Origin: Sorex araneus
Lineage: Eukaryota; Chordata; Mammalia; Eulipotyphla; Soricidae
NCBI RefSeq assembly: GCF_027595985.1
Contig: NC_073312.1
Coordinates: 8,126,983 to 8,190,982, forward strand
DNA length: 64,000 nt
Direction of reading: 5' to 3'
The position numbers and the translations under genes were made by a program. This document shows positions 35,353 to 46,110 of this stretch, piece by piece (the first letter of the stretch is position 1; every line of letters begins with the position of its first letter). The notes under the pieces are model-generated. The model ran no database searches, had not been told where the DNA came from, and saw only the letters and a program-made list of their open reading frames with translations.

Positions 35353-35500
35353 TAGTGGGTTTGTGGGGGTCGCACTGGCTGTGCTCAAGGGTTATTCCTA
35401 GCTCTCTGCTCCAACAGTGCCCTGGGGGGTGTGAGATGTTGGGGGTCTCTCATGAAAATCATGCACTGGGCCCCTTTGTGCTGTCTCTCCAGTGCCCATG
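35353..35500 (-). repeat. Old type A SINE
   Basis: tgggggtcgcactggctgtg to gtgctgtctctccagtgcc. Confidence 0.48.
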
Positions 35501-35510
35501 TTCAACTTTG

Positions 35511-35636
35511 GGCCACACCCAGCAGTGCTCAGAGTTTACTCCTGATTCTGTGCTCGTGGATCATTCTGGCCATACACAGTGCCAGGGATCGAGCCACGGT
35601 CAGCAAGTGCCTTGACCTTGTGCTCGCTCCAGTCCT
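35511..35636 (-). repeat. Type A SINE, diverged
   Basis: ttgggccacacccagcagtg to ttgtgctcgctccagtcc. Confidence 0.6.
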
Positions 35637-35639
35637 GTC

Positions 35640-36420
35640 GTGCCCAACCGTGGGCACGGCTTTCCCTAAGCTTGCCACCGGGCTCGTATTCCCTGCTCCC
35701 ACCAGCCCATGCTCACGGCGTTTGGTATTTGAGCCTTTATGATGGTGAGCTGGGTGCCGTGGGTCGGTAATCGTGCCCACCACAAGGTTTTCGATTTGGA
35801 GCTGCCGTTTCTGGAACAATCTTTGATCCTCTTCCTGTCTTCTTGCTAAGATCTTTCTGGAACTCTTATTAAGCCGATTCTCTCCCCTTTCTTTTCTCCT
35901 ATTGTGCATTTCTTCATTTTTGCTCATTCTTGACTTTTTTTTTTCCCCCCAAAAGAGGTTTTTGAGGTATTTTGTTTCCACTTTGCATTTTATTCTCCAA
36001 GCTGTCTTTTTTGTTTTGTGGGTACAATCACGTCTCAGATAATTACAGTCTTTAAAAAAGAAACATTCGACTCTATTGTCTTGGCCCTACCCTCTGAGAG
36101 TCTGTTTGTTTGGGTCGCTGGTGTTGGAGGTGATCCCTGCGTACCCCTCCTCCGGGGGCGTGGTGGAGCTCATGGTTGTACATGTGTGAGAAGCGTGTGG
36201 ACCGTGTATTTCTCCATGGCTTGAAATGTTGGGGAACTCCGAAAAATGAACAGATCTCCTGTGCTTGCTTGTGCATCTGTTTCCTGGGCACAGGATTTGG
36301 ACCCGGCAGCCTTGTTGGGTGCGGCCTGTGCCTTTCTGTGGGAGCTGGCCAGCCCTCCCCAGCACCCGCTGCCTGGATCTGGGTTCTAGCGGTTTCCTTT
36401 GGTTACATGTTTTCCTTTTT
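35640..36420. other. Unique intergenic sequence
   Basis: No gene or clear repeat recognised. Confidence 0.45.
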
Positions 36421-36426
36421 CTTTTT

Positions 36427-36690
36427 TCTGTGCTCGGGGCTTACTCCTGGGGTCTCTGCTCTTCCTGTGCTCCAATAGCGCCACCAGCCATCAGCTCTGG
36501 CCACTTGGGGTGTGTGTGGCGGGTACCCCTGGTGGTGCTGGGCTTACTCCTGGCTCTGAGCTCAGGGATGACTCCTGGCAAGGCCTGGTGGGGGGGCGGA
36601 GGGACCATCTGTGGTGCCGAGCATAGAACCCGTGTTAGCTGTGTGCCAGGTAAGTGCCCTGCCCGCTGTCCCATCTCCCCAGTCTTGGTT
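36427..36690 (-). repeat. One or two old type A SINEs
   Basis: gtgctcggggcttactcctg at 36430 and again tgggcttactcctggctctg at 36538; the second continues to gtgccctgcccgctgtccca. Confidence 0.48.
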
Positions 36691-36892
36691 TTCTTTCTCT
36701 GCTCTTCCTTTCCCGCCTTCGTTCCTCTAGAGCTTGTCCAGGAGGGTTCATACTTTCCCCCAGAATCACCTTTCTTTGGCGGGCGGGGGTTGGGCCCGCT
36801 GGAGGGCAGCCTGGGTCTGTGCGGGGAGAGAGCATCACTCCCTGGTGTTTGGGGTCCCCTGCCAGCGGTGCGGGGTGCCTTCTTACTTTGTT

Positions 36893-37045
36893 TATAGGTC
36901 ACGCCCATTGATGTCTTGGGACTCTTCCTTGCTCTTGCTCGGGACTGACTGTTGGCAGTGCTCAGGGAGCCTGACGTGGTGCCGGGGATTGGAACCAGAC
37001 CGGCCAATACAAGGCCGGTCCCGTCCTTCCCATTCCATCTGCCTC
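36893..37045 (-). repeat. Old type A SINE
   Basis: ataggtcacgcccattgatg, gttggcagtgctcagggagc, cggggattggaaccagac. Confidence 0.48.
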
Positions 37046-37290
37046 ATTTTTCACATCTTTCCTGCCAGCTGAGTGGAAGTTCAGGAGAGCGGTCCCCAGC
37101 ATGTGGTCAAGTGCTTCCAGGGCTCTTCTGAGGGCTGGGACAGGAGTGCCTCCATGTCAAGGGGTGGGCTCAAAGGTGGCAGAGACAGGACAGAGAGCAG
37201 GGGACGGGGCACGCGAACCCTGGACCTAGAGGTGCCATTTCTCCCCTTCCTGCCCTTTGCTGATGTTGTGATGACTGGGATCACACATGC

Positions 37291-37625
37291 CAATTGTGGT
37301 GCCCGTCAGGTGGACCTTAGCGGGGGTGCTTGTACTGTGCCAGCTGAGGTGCCCATCAGGGAAACATTGGTGGCAGTGCTCATATGGTGCCAGCTGAGGT
37401 GCCCGTCGGGCAGATATTGGTGGCGGTGCTTGTATGGTGCCAGCTGAGTTGCCCGTTGGGCAGATGTTGGTGGCAGTGCTCGAATGTTGCCAACTGAGGT
37501 ACCCTTCAGGCAGACTATGGTGCCAGCTGAGGTGCCCGTCGGGCAGACATTGGTGGCGGTGCTCATGGTGCCATGGTGCTCATGGTGCCAGCTGAGGTGC
37601 TCGTTGTGGTGACCCGTGCTAGTTG
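37291..37625. repeat. 50-bp minisatellite
   Basis: The motif GTGCCAGCTGAGGTGCCCGT recurs at an exact 50-bp spacing (cagctgag at 37341, 37391, 37441; caactgag at 37491), then two truncated units near 37524 and 37588. Each unit ends like GGTGGCGGTGCTTGTATG. Confidence 0.92.
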
Positions 37626-38340
37626 TGCTTGTACCGTGTCCTGGGGGTGCACACAGTAAGGGTGCGTGCACACATTCTAGCTGGGGCTGCCTGTCCCTCG
37701 CTCCGATGTGACGGTGCTGTGCCACGCTCTGGTGAGTAGTGTTGCTGCCGAGACCCCTCTCGGCACCTGCGGGTGGCGCCAGGCCCCACCTCTTGGGGTT
37801 GCCCTGAAGCCGCAGACGACGCACATTTGGATGCAGGCAGTGCCCCTGTGGGCCACCGTGAGTCCGGAGGTTGGGCAGGAACAGGCGGCCGGGGGACTGG
37901 GGGATGGCCGCGGGATGGCCGCAGCCCCAGGTCTTTCTCAGCGCGGCCTCCTTGCAGGCTGCAATTTTGAGCAGAGGGTGGGCGAAGTGGGTTCACTCTG
38001 GCTGCTGGGTCAAGATCAGGGCGCGTGGGGACAGCGGGGTGGGGGGGGATCGCTTGGAGGTTGCTGCAGGAACCCCGGGGGAGGAGGCATGAAGGAGCGG
38101 GCGGGGAGGGAGGGGACGAGCCTGGGTGACCGGGTTTGCCTGGAAGGCCGAGCCTACAGGATGCCCTGGAGGATCTGATGCCAGCGGGGAGCAGGAGGAG
38201 GATGGAAACGTCTCTAGGAGGACTGATCTGGGCAGCTGGCACGGGGCTGCCTGTGGCGGAGCGGGGAGGGGCAGGGAGGTGCCCATTAAGGCATCCAAGG
38301 ACAGTGCCAGTGACCCAGCGGGGTGGGGGGTGTGTGTTCA
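37626..38340. other. GC-rich unique intergenic sequence
   Basis: High GC without an obvious CpG-island promoter or gene; several open frames here are composition artefacts. Confidence 0.4.
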
Positions 38341-38445
38341 GTGCAACTAGAGGAGAGGTCAAGTGCAACTAGAGGAAGGGTCAAGGGCATCTAGAGGGGG
38401 AGTCAAGGTCATCGAGAGGAGGGGTCAAGTGTACCTGAGAGGGCA
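38341..38445. repeat. 22-bp tandem repeat
   Basis: Five units with exact 22-bp spacing, each close to AAGTGCAACTAGAGGAAGGG plus two bases. Confidence 0.88.
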
Positions 38446-38461
38446 TAAAAATGGCCTTCAA

Positions 38462-38618
38462 GGGCCGGAGCAACAGTACAGCAGCAGGGGGTCTGCCTTG
38501 CACACAGTCAACCCGGGTTTCATGCCAAGCCTTGCCAGGAAATGATCTTTGAGCACGGAGCTAGGAGCAACCCATGAGCACCTCTGGGTGTGGCCCCCAA
38601 ACAATCAAACAAAAAACC
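38462..38618 (+). repeat. Type A SINE, diverged
   Basis: agggccggagcaacagtaca to an aatcaaacaaaaaacc tail. Confidence 0.68.
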
Positions 38619-38619
38619 C

Positions 38620-39068
38620 CCAAAGGGCTTCAAAGTCAGCTGTGGCGACACGGGCTTGGGGGAGAGCGGGGGAGCCCGTGCATGTTGGGGGCTGGGGGGC
38701 ACGGGGACTCTGTGCTTCTCGCTTCCTCCCGCTGTGAACCTCAAGTGTTCGAGGGCACAAGTCCAGCGGGGGTGAGGTGGGGGCGCTGCAGGAGCACAGA
38801 GGAGAGTAGAGGTCCCAGGACGAGGGGCCGGTGACAGGACGCGGAGGCAGAGACAGGGTCCTGGAGCCAGGGGAGACAGTGGCCAGGAGGTCGGAGGGAG
38901 GCAGCCACTGAGGCGAGTGTGGGCCAGGAGCCAGGCGCAAGGTGGCCAGGAGGATGCCGCAGGGTGGGGCTGGGCTGTGGGGGGGGGGAAGGGGGGGAGT
39001 CCCGCTGGAGGGGCTGGTCGGGGAGGGGTCACAGACTTCCTGGAAGATACTTTCCCTTTTTTCCTTTT
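38620..39068. other. GC-rich unique intergenic sequence
   Basis: G-rich on this strand (runs of G7-G9 near 38980-39000); no gene seen. Confidence 0.4.
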
Positions 39069-39069
39069 T

Positions 39070-39230
39070 TTTTTTTCTGCTTTTTTTGGATGATGCTCAA
39101 GGGTTCCTTCTGGCTCTGCACTCAGGAATCACTCCTGGCAGTGCTCAGGGGACCATACAGGATGCTGGGGATCGAACCCCGGTCGGCCATGTGCAAGGCA
39201 AACGCCCTCCCCGCTGTGCTATCACTTTCT
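39070..39230 (-). repeat. Type A SINE, first bases of body altered
   Basis: tgctttttttggatgatgct to gtgctatcacttt; lacks gggtcacaccc. Confidence 0.78.
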
Positions 39231-39602
39231 GAGAAGCACCACATGAACGTGGGCGAGAGAGGCCAAGTGTCTGCTGAGACGAGACAGACGGGCACGGCTT
39301 CCGGCTGATGCACGAGCCGGCCGCAGCGGCCCTGGAGGATGCTCAGGGATGCCAGTTCCACGCCTGCCCCTTGGCCAGCCCCACGGCCTCCGGTTCCCCG
39401 AGGCAGCCTGGCCCGCGGCCTGGTCTGGGCTGGCAGTAAGATGCCACTGGAGGTGCCAGGGAGCTCAGAGATGGGAGATGCCCTTGGTACCTTGCTGCTG
39501 CTTTCAGGGGAAAAAGGGTTTCCAAAAGCAAAACGTTTTGTAACACACAGGCTTAACTCTTAGTGGATTCGATCCAGTAAAGGTTTTTTGGTTTGGTTTG
39601 GT

Positions 39603-39782
39603 TTTGGGGTCACACCCGCCGGTGCTCATTGCTTACTCCTGGGTCTGCACTCAGGGGTCACCCCTGGCGGTGCTCAGGGGACCGTATGGCGGTGCTTAGG
39701 GGACCATATGCCGGGGTTGGAACCCAGGTCGGGGCACACGCAAGGCAAACACCCTCCACACTGTCGTATCACTTCAGCCCCT
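39603..39782 (-). repeat. Type A SINE with internal tandem duplication
   Basis: ggcggtgctcaggggaccgt then ggcggtgcttaggggaccat: a 23-bp body segment repeated in tandem. Confidence 0.8.
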
Positions 39783-39856
39783 CGCAGAGATTATGACCCA
39801 TTTCTAATTCTTGACTCACCCCTGATAATATTCTTTTTATTTTATTTTTTTTCAGT

Positions 39857-39988
39857 CTTTGGGCCATAGCCAGCAGTGCTTAGGGGCTATCCCTGGCTCT
39901 GTAACCGGGGGGGGGGGGGTCACTCCTGGAGGGAGACCAGGGGGCAGCTGCAAATCAGTCAAATGCCTTAACCCCTTTCCAGCTCTTG
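39857..39988 (-). repeat. Old type A SINE
   Basis: tttgggccatagccagcagt to ccctttccagctct, with a G13 run. Confidence 0.52.
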
Positions 39989-39989
39989 A

Positions 39990-40583
39990 TTAAAACACAT
40001 ACACACCGCAGAGATGAGAAATATAAAATAATTGAAAATGTAAATTACCCAATATCCCATCCACTAGAGATAAATTCTAGTAACATTTTGGTCTAGATTC
40101 TCACGAGCTACCTACACAGAAATCAACTCATTCCTTCCCTTCCCGCAGAGAACTATCCTTTCATATTTGTATTCTGATTATTTTCAATGAAAGTGTGGTC
40201 GTAAGCATGATTCTACATCACCAAATGCCCGCCCCGTTATTAAAGCTGTCAAATAGTTCATCATAGGGAGACACTGTAATTTAGAGCTTCCCACCGCTTG
40301 GTAGTTAGTGCTTCTTTAAATAGCACCAATAAAAAGTGCTACAACGATCACCCTTACAAATTAGTGGCATCTTTCTGTCCTTCTCTGGGGAGAGTTGCCA
40401 GCTGGAGAGTTGTTTACTGTTTCAATCAGTGTGAACATGCTGAAGGCTCCTGAGGGGTCACCCAAGGTGCATTTGAGGCCACCTGCCACTTTTACCTTCC
40501 TGAGAGGACTCAGCAAAGCACACTTCCCTGCCGCTTCACTGCTGTTTCGAATCATGTCTGTCTACCTCTTAGTTGTTGTTGGT

Positions 40584-40590
<7 letters not shown>
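39990..40590. other. Sequence without SINEs; possible ancient LINE relic
   Basis: 40080-40350 has the texture of an old LINE 3' region (agtaacattttggtctagat, atttgtattctgattatttt, caataaaaagtgctacaa), but I cannot place it securely. Confidence 0.3.
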
Positions 40591-40607
<17 letters not shown>

Positions 40608-40614
<7 letters not shown>

Positions 40615-40778
40615 GCTTTTTGGGTCACACCTGGCGATGCACAGGGGTTACTCCTGGCTCTGCATTCAGGAATCACTCCACACCGTGCTCAGGGGACCAT
40701 ATGGGATGCTGGGAATCAAACCCTGGTTGGCCGCGTGCAAGGCAAACGCCCTACCTGCTGTGCTATCCTTCCAGACCC
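40608..40778 (-). repeat. Type A SINE
   Basis: ttttgctttttgggtcacac to gctatccttccagacccc, with a (TTTTG)n tail. Confidence 0.93.
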
Positions 40779-40855
40779 CATCTTGGTTTTTAAAACGTCA
40801 CTTTCCACACACAGCCTAGGGCTAAAATCGATCTTTTATTAAAAAGGCATTGTAG

Positions 40856-40882
40856 GGAGGGGAAAAAGAGAGACGGGGAGTT

Positions 40883-40919
<37 letters not shown>

Positions 40920-41270
40920 GAGAGGAGAGGGGAGAGAGATGAGAGAGAAGAGAGACGAGAGGGGAGAGAGAGGAAAAGAGAGAAAAGGAGAGGAGAGGAG
41001 AGGGGAGAGAAGAGAGAGGAGAGAGAGGAGAGAGGAGAAAGAAGAGAGATATGAGAGAAGAAAGAGAGAGGAGAGGAGAGAGGAGAGGGGGAGAAAAGAG
41101 AGGAAGGGAAGAGAGGAGAGAGGGGGAGAGAGGAGGAGAAAGATGAGAAGAGAGAAGAAAGAGAAAGGGTGACAGAAAGGAGGGAGGAAAGAGGGAGGAA
41201 GAGAGGAAAAAGAGAGGAGAGAGAGATGGGAAGGAGCGATGAGGAGAGGAGAGAGGAGAGAGGGGAGAGC
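40856..41270. repeat. Polypurine (GA-rich) tract
   Basis: About 415 bp almost free of pyrimidines on the + strand: (GA)n then mixed GAGAGG/GAAAGA units. Confidence 0.95.
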
Positions 41271-41382
41271 AAGTGAGTGCTCGGGAACCGGTGCTCTGTG
41301 GGTAGGAGGTGGGGGTCTGATCCCAGCTTCACAAGTCCCCTCCCCTAGGGGCAGCCCCAAGCACCAAGCCAAGCTTTAGCCT

Positions 41383-41540
41383 GGGAGCGGGAGAGGGCAC
41401 AGCTGGTAGGATGCCAGCCTTGCACACGCCAGCTTCAGTCCCGGGCACCCCCTGTGGTCCCCGGAGCCCACCAGCAAGGACCCCTGAGAGCAGAGCCAGG
41501 AGGAAGCCCTAAGCACTACCAAAAGAAAAAAAAAAAGAAA
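41383..41540 (+). repeat. Type A SINE, diverged
   Basis: gcgggagagggcacagctgg to poly(A). Confidence 0.58.
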
Positions 41541-41725
41541 TAAAATAAAATAAAAATTAAAAAGCCGAGTGTGGCAACAAAATAAGATGAAACAAAACCA
41601 ACACGCTCCCAGAAATAGCCCTGGAGCAGAAATCAGAGGGTTCAGGCTCCCGTGAGCTCGTCTACGCCCGAGCACCTCTGCGCGTTTATCAGCAGCAAAC
41701 ACCCTCCGCGATGTCTCCGGGCGGC

Positions 41726-41842
41726 TGCAGGCGCTCGGGGCTTCCTCCGGGCTCAGAAATTCCTCCTGGCAGCGCTGGGGATTGAACCCGGCTTGGCCAC
41801 TTGCAAGGCAAGTGCCCTCCCCGCTCACTCCCTTCAGCCCGC
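41726..41842 (-). repeat. Type A SINE, partial
   Basis: caggcgctcggggcttcctc to cccgctcactcccttcagccc. Confidence 0.58.
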
Positions 41843-42036
41843 CCGGTTACGGGCACACACAGCTGACCACAGGGGATGCAGGCCTGACCCGGGTCGGACC
41901 CTGGCTTTATTTACTCATTTTACTACCTCTCACCTGCCTCAACTGGCCTAGGATGTTTTTATTTGAGATCATAACACATATTTTCTATCCTTCAGTTCAC
42001 TGTTAGAGACACACTCCCAAACTTACCAATATTTTT

Positions 42037-42348
42037 GCATTATTTATGGAATTAATAACTTTCAAACTGAAGTCATGTCATTACTTCATAATCTAAGTGC
42101 CAGATGTGCATTATTCTTATTTTTACATATGGATAGATAAATATATAGGTACATAAATATACACATGTATGTATATAAATTTCATTTTGGGGTCACATCC
42201 AGTGATGTTCAGGTGTTATTCTTGGCTCGGCACTCAGGAATTACTCCTGGCGGTGCTTTGGGGACCATCTGGGATACTGGGGATTGAGCCCAGGTGGGCT
42301 GTGTGCAAGGCAAATGCCCTCCCCACTGTACTATCACTCTGGCCCCCT
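42037..42348 (-). repeat. Type A SINE with apparent 3' transduction
   Basis: The SINE body is 42183-42348; an AT-rich 145-bp segment follows it on the element's 3' side (42037-42182). The whole unit is bounded by cttaccaatatttt at 42022-42035 and 42349-42362. Confidence 0.65.
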
Positions 42349-42397
42349 CTTACCAATATTTTAAAGTCTGAATAGAATAACAGACACTGCGCTCTAG

Positions 42398-42585
42398 GGG
42401 CCAGGGAGACGGTTTGCAGCAGTGTAACCTGTGCCCCTGGCAGGCAGCCGTCTCTGCTCCATCCTGGCACTGCATTGGCCCCTCTGCATCGCAGGAGTGA
42501 CCCCTGAGCACAGAGCACAGGCTTCTGGGGCACAGCACGAGCCCCTGACACCATTAGGTATGGTCCCATGCCCCTAGCCTCCAAT
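42398..42585 (+). repeat. Old type A SINE
   Basis: taggggccagggagacggtt, gtgacccctgagcacagag, aggtatggtcccatgccc. Confidence 0.42.
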
Positions 42586-42595
42586 TTATTAAAAA

Positions 42596-42770
42596 ATGAT
42601 TTTATGATTGAATCACTGTGAGATAGAGCTTAACAAAGCTGTTCATGCTCAGGTTTCAGTCATACAGGGTTCCAGCACCCGTCCCTCCACCAGTGGACAT
42701 TTCCCAGCACCAGTGTCCCCAGTTTCCCTCCCACTACCCACCCCTCCACCCCCCCAGCCTGCCTCTACGA
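42596..42770 (-). repeat. R3 retroelement 3' fragment
   Basis: The reverse complement reads gtatgactgaaacctgagc, gaacagctttgttaagctct and cacagtgattcaatc. Confidence 0.6.
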
Positions 42771-42837
42771 CAGGCACTTTTCTTCTTTCTCTTTCAACCC
42801 TCCTTTTTTTTTTCTTGGAAAAAGAAATTGAACTCAA

Positions 42838-42930
42838 AGGCCAGGGAATAGCTTTGTAGCAAAACATTTGCCTTGCATATATGAGGCCCGGGACCCAATC
42901 CCTGGCACTGCAATATTATTATGATTAACA
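42838..42930 (+). repeat. Type A SINE head fragment
   Basis: aggccagggaatagctttgt to gggacccaatccctggcact. Confidence 0.48.
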
Positions 42931-43152
42931 AATTGAACTCTAAAGTCCAGGAACACGGAAATCCTGCTTTACTAGAGATGTCTCGGGCTCAGGCTCCTGA
43001 CCTGGTTCCAATCTGAATCTTGTTCCAGCAAAGGTGAGGCCCCGGGGCTAGGAAGGGGTCCAGCAGCCTGTGAAGGCTGGACAGGCTGCCCAGAGAAGGA
43101 GGAAGCCAAGTTCTAGGAGCAAGTCATCAATCCATAGGCAGCTCGAAATCAG

Positions 43153-43153
43153 G

Positions 43154-43186
<33 letters not shown>

Positions 43187-43258
43187 GTGTGTGCATGTAT
43201 GTGTGTGCATGTGTGAGTGTGCGTTTGTGTGTATGTGTGCGTTCCTGTGCATCATGTG

Positions 43259-43298
<40 letters not shown>
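43153..43298. repeat. (GT)n compound microsatellite
   Basis: Two GT-rich blocks with GC/AT interruptions, ending in 19 uninterrupted GT units. Confidence 0.95.
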
Positions 43299-43299
<1 letters not shown>

Positions 43300-43318
43300 C
43301 TCCTGAAAACTAGCTTTT

Positions 43319-43501
43319 AGGTGGCTGGAGCGATAGCACAGCGGGTAGGGCGTTTGCCTTGCATGCGACCAACCAGGGTTGGAATCCCAACATCCCATAT
43401 GGTCCCCTGAGCATCGCCAGGGGTAATTCCTGAGTGCATGAGCCAGGAGTGACCCCTGTGCATCACCGGCTATGACCCCAAAAAGAAAAAATAAAAGAAA
43501 C
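43319..43501 (+). repeat. Type A SINE with TSD
   Basis: Perfect 13-bp duplication aaaactagctttt at 43306-43318 and 43502-43514. Confidence 0.96.
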
Positions 43502-43514
43502 AAAACTAGCTTTT

Positions 43515-44479
43515 GCCTCTTTCGGAAAATTCTATAGTCTTTTAATGCCCCCCCAACAAAAATTTCAAATTTATGCACAGTTGAGCTGAAACACAGGTCC
43601 TTTCCTGGTATTTACTATCTGATGTGCTCAAGGGAGAGTAAAAGTCATTTGAAGCTGTTCTTCCTTCCTAGACTGGGAGGTGGGGTGTACAGATTCATGA
43701 GCAACCCAGGGGGATTCGGGACACAGAGGTGGACCTGACTTTCAGCTCTGCACCGCCCCCGCCCCCCCCTGCATCTGCTGCCCCCAGCACCCGGTATTGG
43801 GCTTGTTTGCATGTGGATTGCTCTCAGTGCGTTCCGGATTGTTATGAGAACGGAGCGACCTCGTTTGGATTACACTGCCCGGGTTTAGGAGTCCTGGGCA
43901 ATGGACGGGGTGTGGGAAACCGCTACAGAAGTCTGGAGGTCCAGGGTACAGGCGTGGAAGCGCCAGCCCCGAGGAGGTGCGGGTAACACTCTAGCGTTCC
44001 TCCGGCTTGGGATGAGGCACCCCTGTTCCCCGTGCCATGGTCTCCACCCCAAGCGGCCCGTTGCCACCCTTGTCAGTTTCAGGAGCCAGAAAAAAAAAAA
44101 AAACCTGCAGCCCACGGGGGCGGGGGCGGGTAGGGCCAGAGCTCAGGAAAAAGTTTGAGAAGTCAAGGGAAGGCGCGGGCCGAGGGGGCCGAGGGGGCCG
44201 AGGGGCCAGCAGGCTGGAGAAGGGGTGGGAGTGGAGGGGGGAAGGCGAAACGGGGGAACAGCGGAACGGGAAGCTCAGAATAGAAGAGATCAAAGAAAGT
44301 GCCAACTAGTGAGAACGCTGAGAAAGGGTGGGTGGAGGGGGCCGGCGACGGGCCCGGCTTAGAAAAATAGCAATTAGTACAGCTAAAAATAAAGCCCAAT
44401 TTAGAGACAAAGCCAGATACACAAGGAGAAAAATAAGGCTCGCCACAAAGAATCCCTCGCGACCCAAACGCTCAGGAGA
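43515..44479. other. Sequence upstream of the RGS10 CpG island
   Basis: Unique. Contains a GGGGGCCGA triplication near 44180-44205 and an A14 run at 44090. No SINE. Confidence 0.5.
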
Positions 44480-46110
44480 AGCAGGCTGCCGCACACCCAC
44501 CCCCGTGCCAGGGCCGCTTGGCAGAAGAAAAGCGAGTCGGGGGCCCGCGAGGCTGCGGGCAGGTGACGGGGGACCGCGGCGGGGCCGGGCGCGGCGCGCT
44601 GCGTGGCCGCGGTGGCCGTCGGCGCAGGGGCGCAGGGCGGAGAGGCCCCGCCGGGAGGCGCGCCACGTGTCCCCAAAGTTAGAGACGGTTTCCACCCCGC
44701 CCCCCGCCCCCGACCCCCAGGAGGTGCTGCAGGTGTGCGGCACCCCAAGGCCCCGGGGCACCGGGCGCCGGGCTCCCGCGCGCGCCTCGCCAGGGGGCGC
44801 CCACCCGCTCCGGCTCGGCGGGCTCCGGGCGCTGCCAGCGCGGCGGGGTGCGGCGGCGACGCCCTGGCCGGGGCGGGCAGGCCCTGCGCCCCCATCCCGG
44901 GCGCGGGGAGGCGGGGGAGCCCGGAGACGGGGCGGTGGGAGGGGGTGCTGCTGCGTCCCGCGGGTCTCTACAGCGGACGGTGACCCCCCCCCGGCCAGTC
45001 GCCCCGCCGAGGCCGGGGATGCCCGCGGCGCCGTGTCCAGCTCCCGGGGGCTGCGGGCTGCAAGCTGGACCCCGGGAGGTGGATGGAGTTGGGGGGCGTG
45101 AGCCCCCGGGAGGCTGCGTGGGGAAGCCCCGTGGGGTCCCCCAGGGCTCTCCGAGCGCCCGGGGGAGGTGCGGAAGGCCCAGGCGGTGCGGGGGCGTCCC
45201 CCCTTCCCGGGCGCGGGTCCGCCCTCCCGGGGGCGGCGTTGGCGGGGTTCGCCCGGGCCCCCCGCGCGCGGGCAGGCAGGCGCCCCGAACGCGCCACGCG
45301 GCGCGGGGCCGGAGGGGGCGGCGCGCGGGGCCGGGCGCGGCGGGGCGGCGCCGAGCCGGCTCCTCCCCCGGCGGCCGCAGCCTCCTCGCCTTCCTCCCGC
45401 TCCTGCGCGGCTGCTCCTCCTTCCTCCCCGGGCGTCCGCGGCGATGTTCAACCGCGCCGTGAGCCGGCTGAGCAGGAAGCGGCCGCCGTCAGGTAAGCGG
45501 CCCCGCGACCGCGCGGGCCGGGGCTCGGGGCGCCCCGCGGGGCTGCCCGGAGCCTCACGGGCCCGCCCGCTGCCCCCGTCCAGGGCATCCTGCCCTCCCG
45601 CCCGCTCTCGGGCGCGGCTCCGCGCGGCCGCCCCGACAGGAGCCCCCCTACCCCACCCCGGCCGGCTGCTCCCCCCACACCGCGCGCGCGCGCGCGCCCC
45701 TGCGCTCCCCAGTCGGGGCCACGGCGCGGGAGCCTCCGCCGGGGAAGGAAGTTTGGAGGAAAAGGGGAAACCGCGGCGGTTGTCTTTGCAGTGATGGTCT
45801 GGGAGAGACCCAAACTTTGGAGATGGCGTGGGCTGGACGCTCCGAAAGCAGAGGGCGCGCCTGCCCTCCCCGCCACAGAGCCTGTTCCCCGGGTTGCGGA
45901 CGCCCGGCTGCGCGCGCGCCTTCGACGGGGCGGCCGGGCACCGGCAGGCCGGACTCGGGGCCGGTGGAGACGCGTGGAGACGGGTACCCCGAGGTCCGGG
46001 CTGCCTTGACACAGGTTCAGCTCGGCTGCCTCTGTGGATCCACCTGCAGCCACGGAGCGGGGCCGTGGGAGGGGCCCGCGCACCCGCGGGCGGAAGATAC
46101 CAGCTCCCGA
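44480..46110. promoter_or_regulatory. RGS10: CpG island / RGS10 promoter
   Basis: Extreme GC and CpG density over about 1.6 kb around exon 1a, with no SINE. Includes an uninterrupted (CG)8 run at 45681-45697. CpG-island promoters of this kind are TATA-less and methylation-sensitive; RGS10 promoter methylation is documented in human cancer. Confidence 0.85.
45444..45492 (+). CDS. RGS10: RGS10 exon 1a (long-isoform start)
   Basis: ATG in GCGGCGATGT context, encoding [16 protein letters not shown] plus one base of Asp, then donor gtaagc. The 16-residue basic N terminus is that of the 181-residue form. The exon lies in the CpG island, after a pyrimidine-rich 5' UTR. Confidence 0.95.

Noticed and set aside
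40790..41372. Ser/Leu-rich and Arg/Glu-rich frames across the GA tract
   Set aside because: Simple-sequence translation in all frames.
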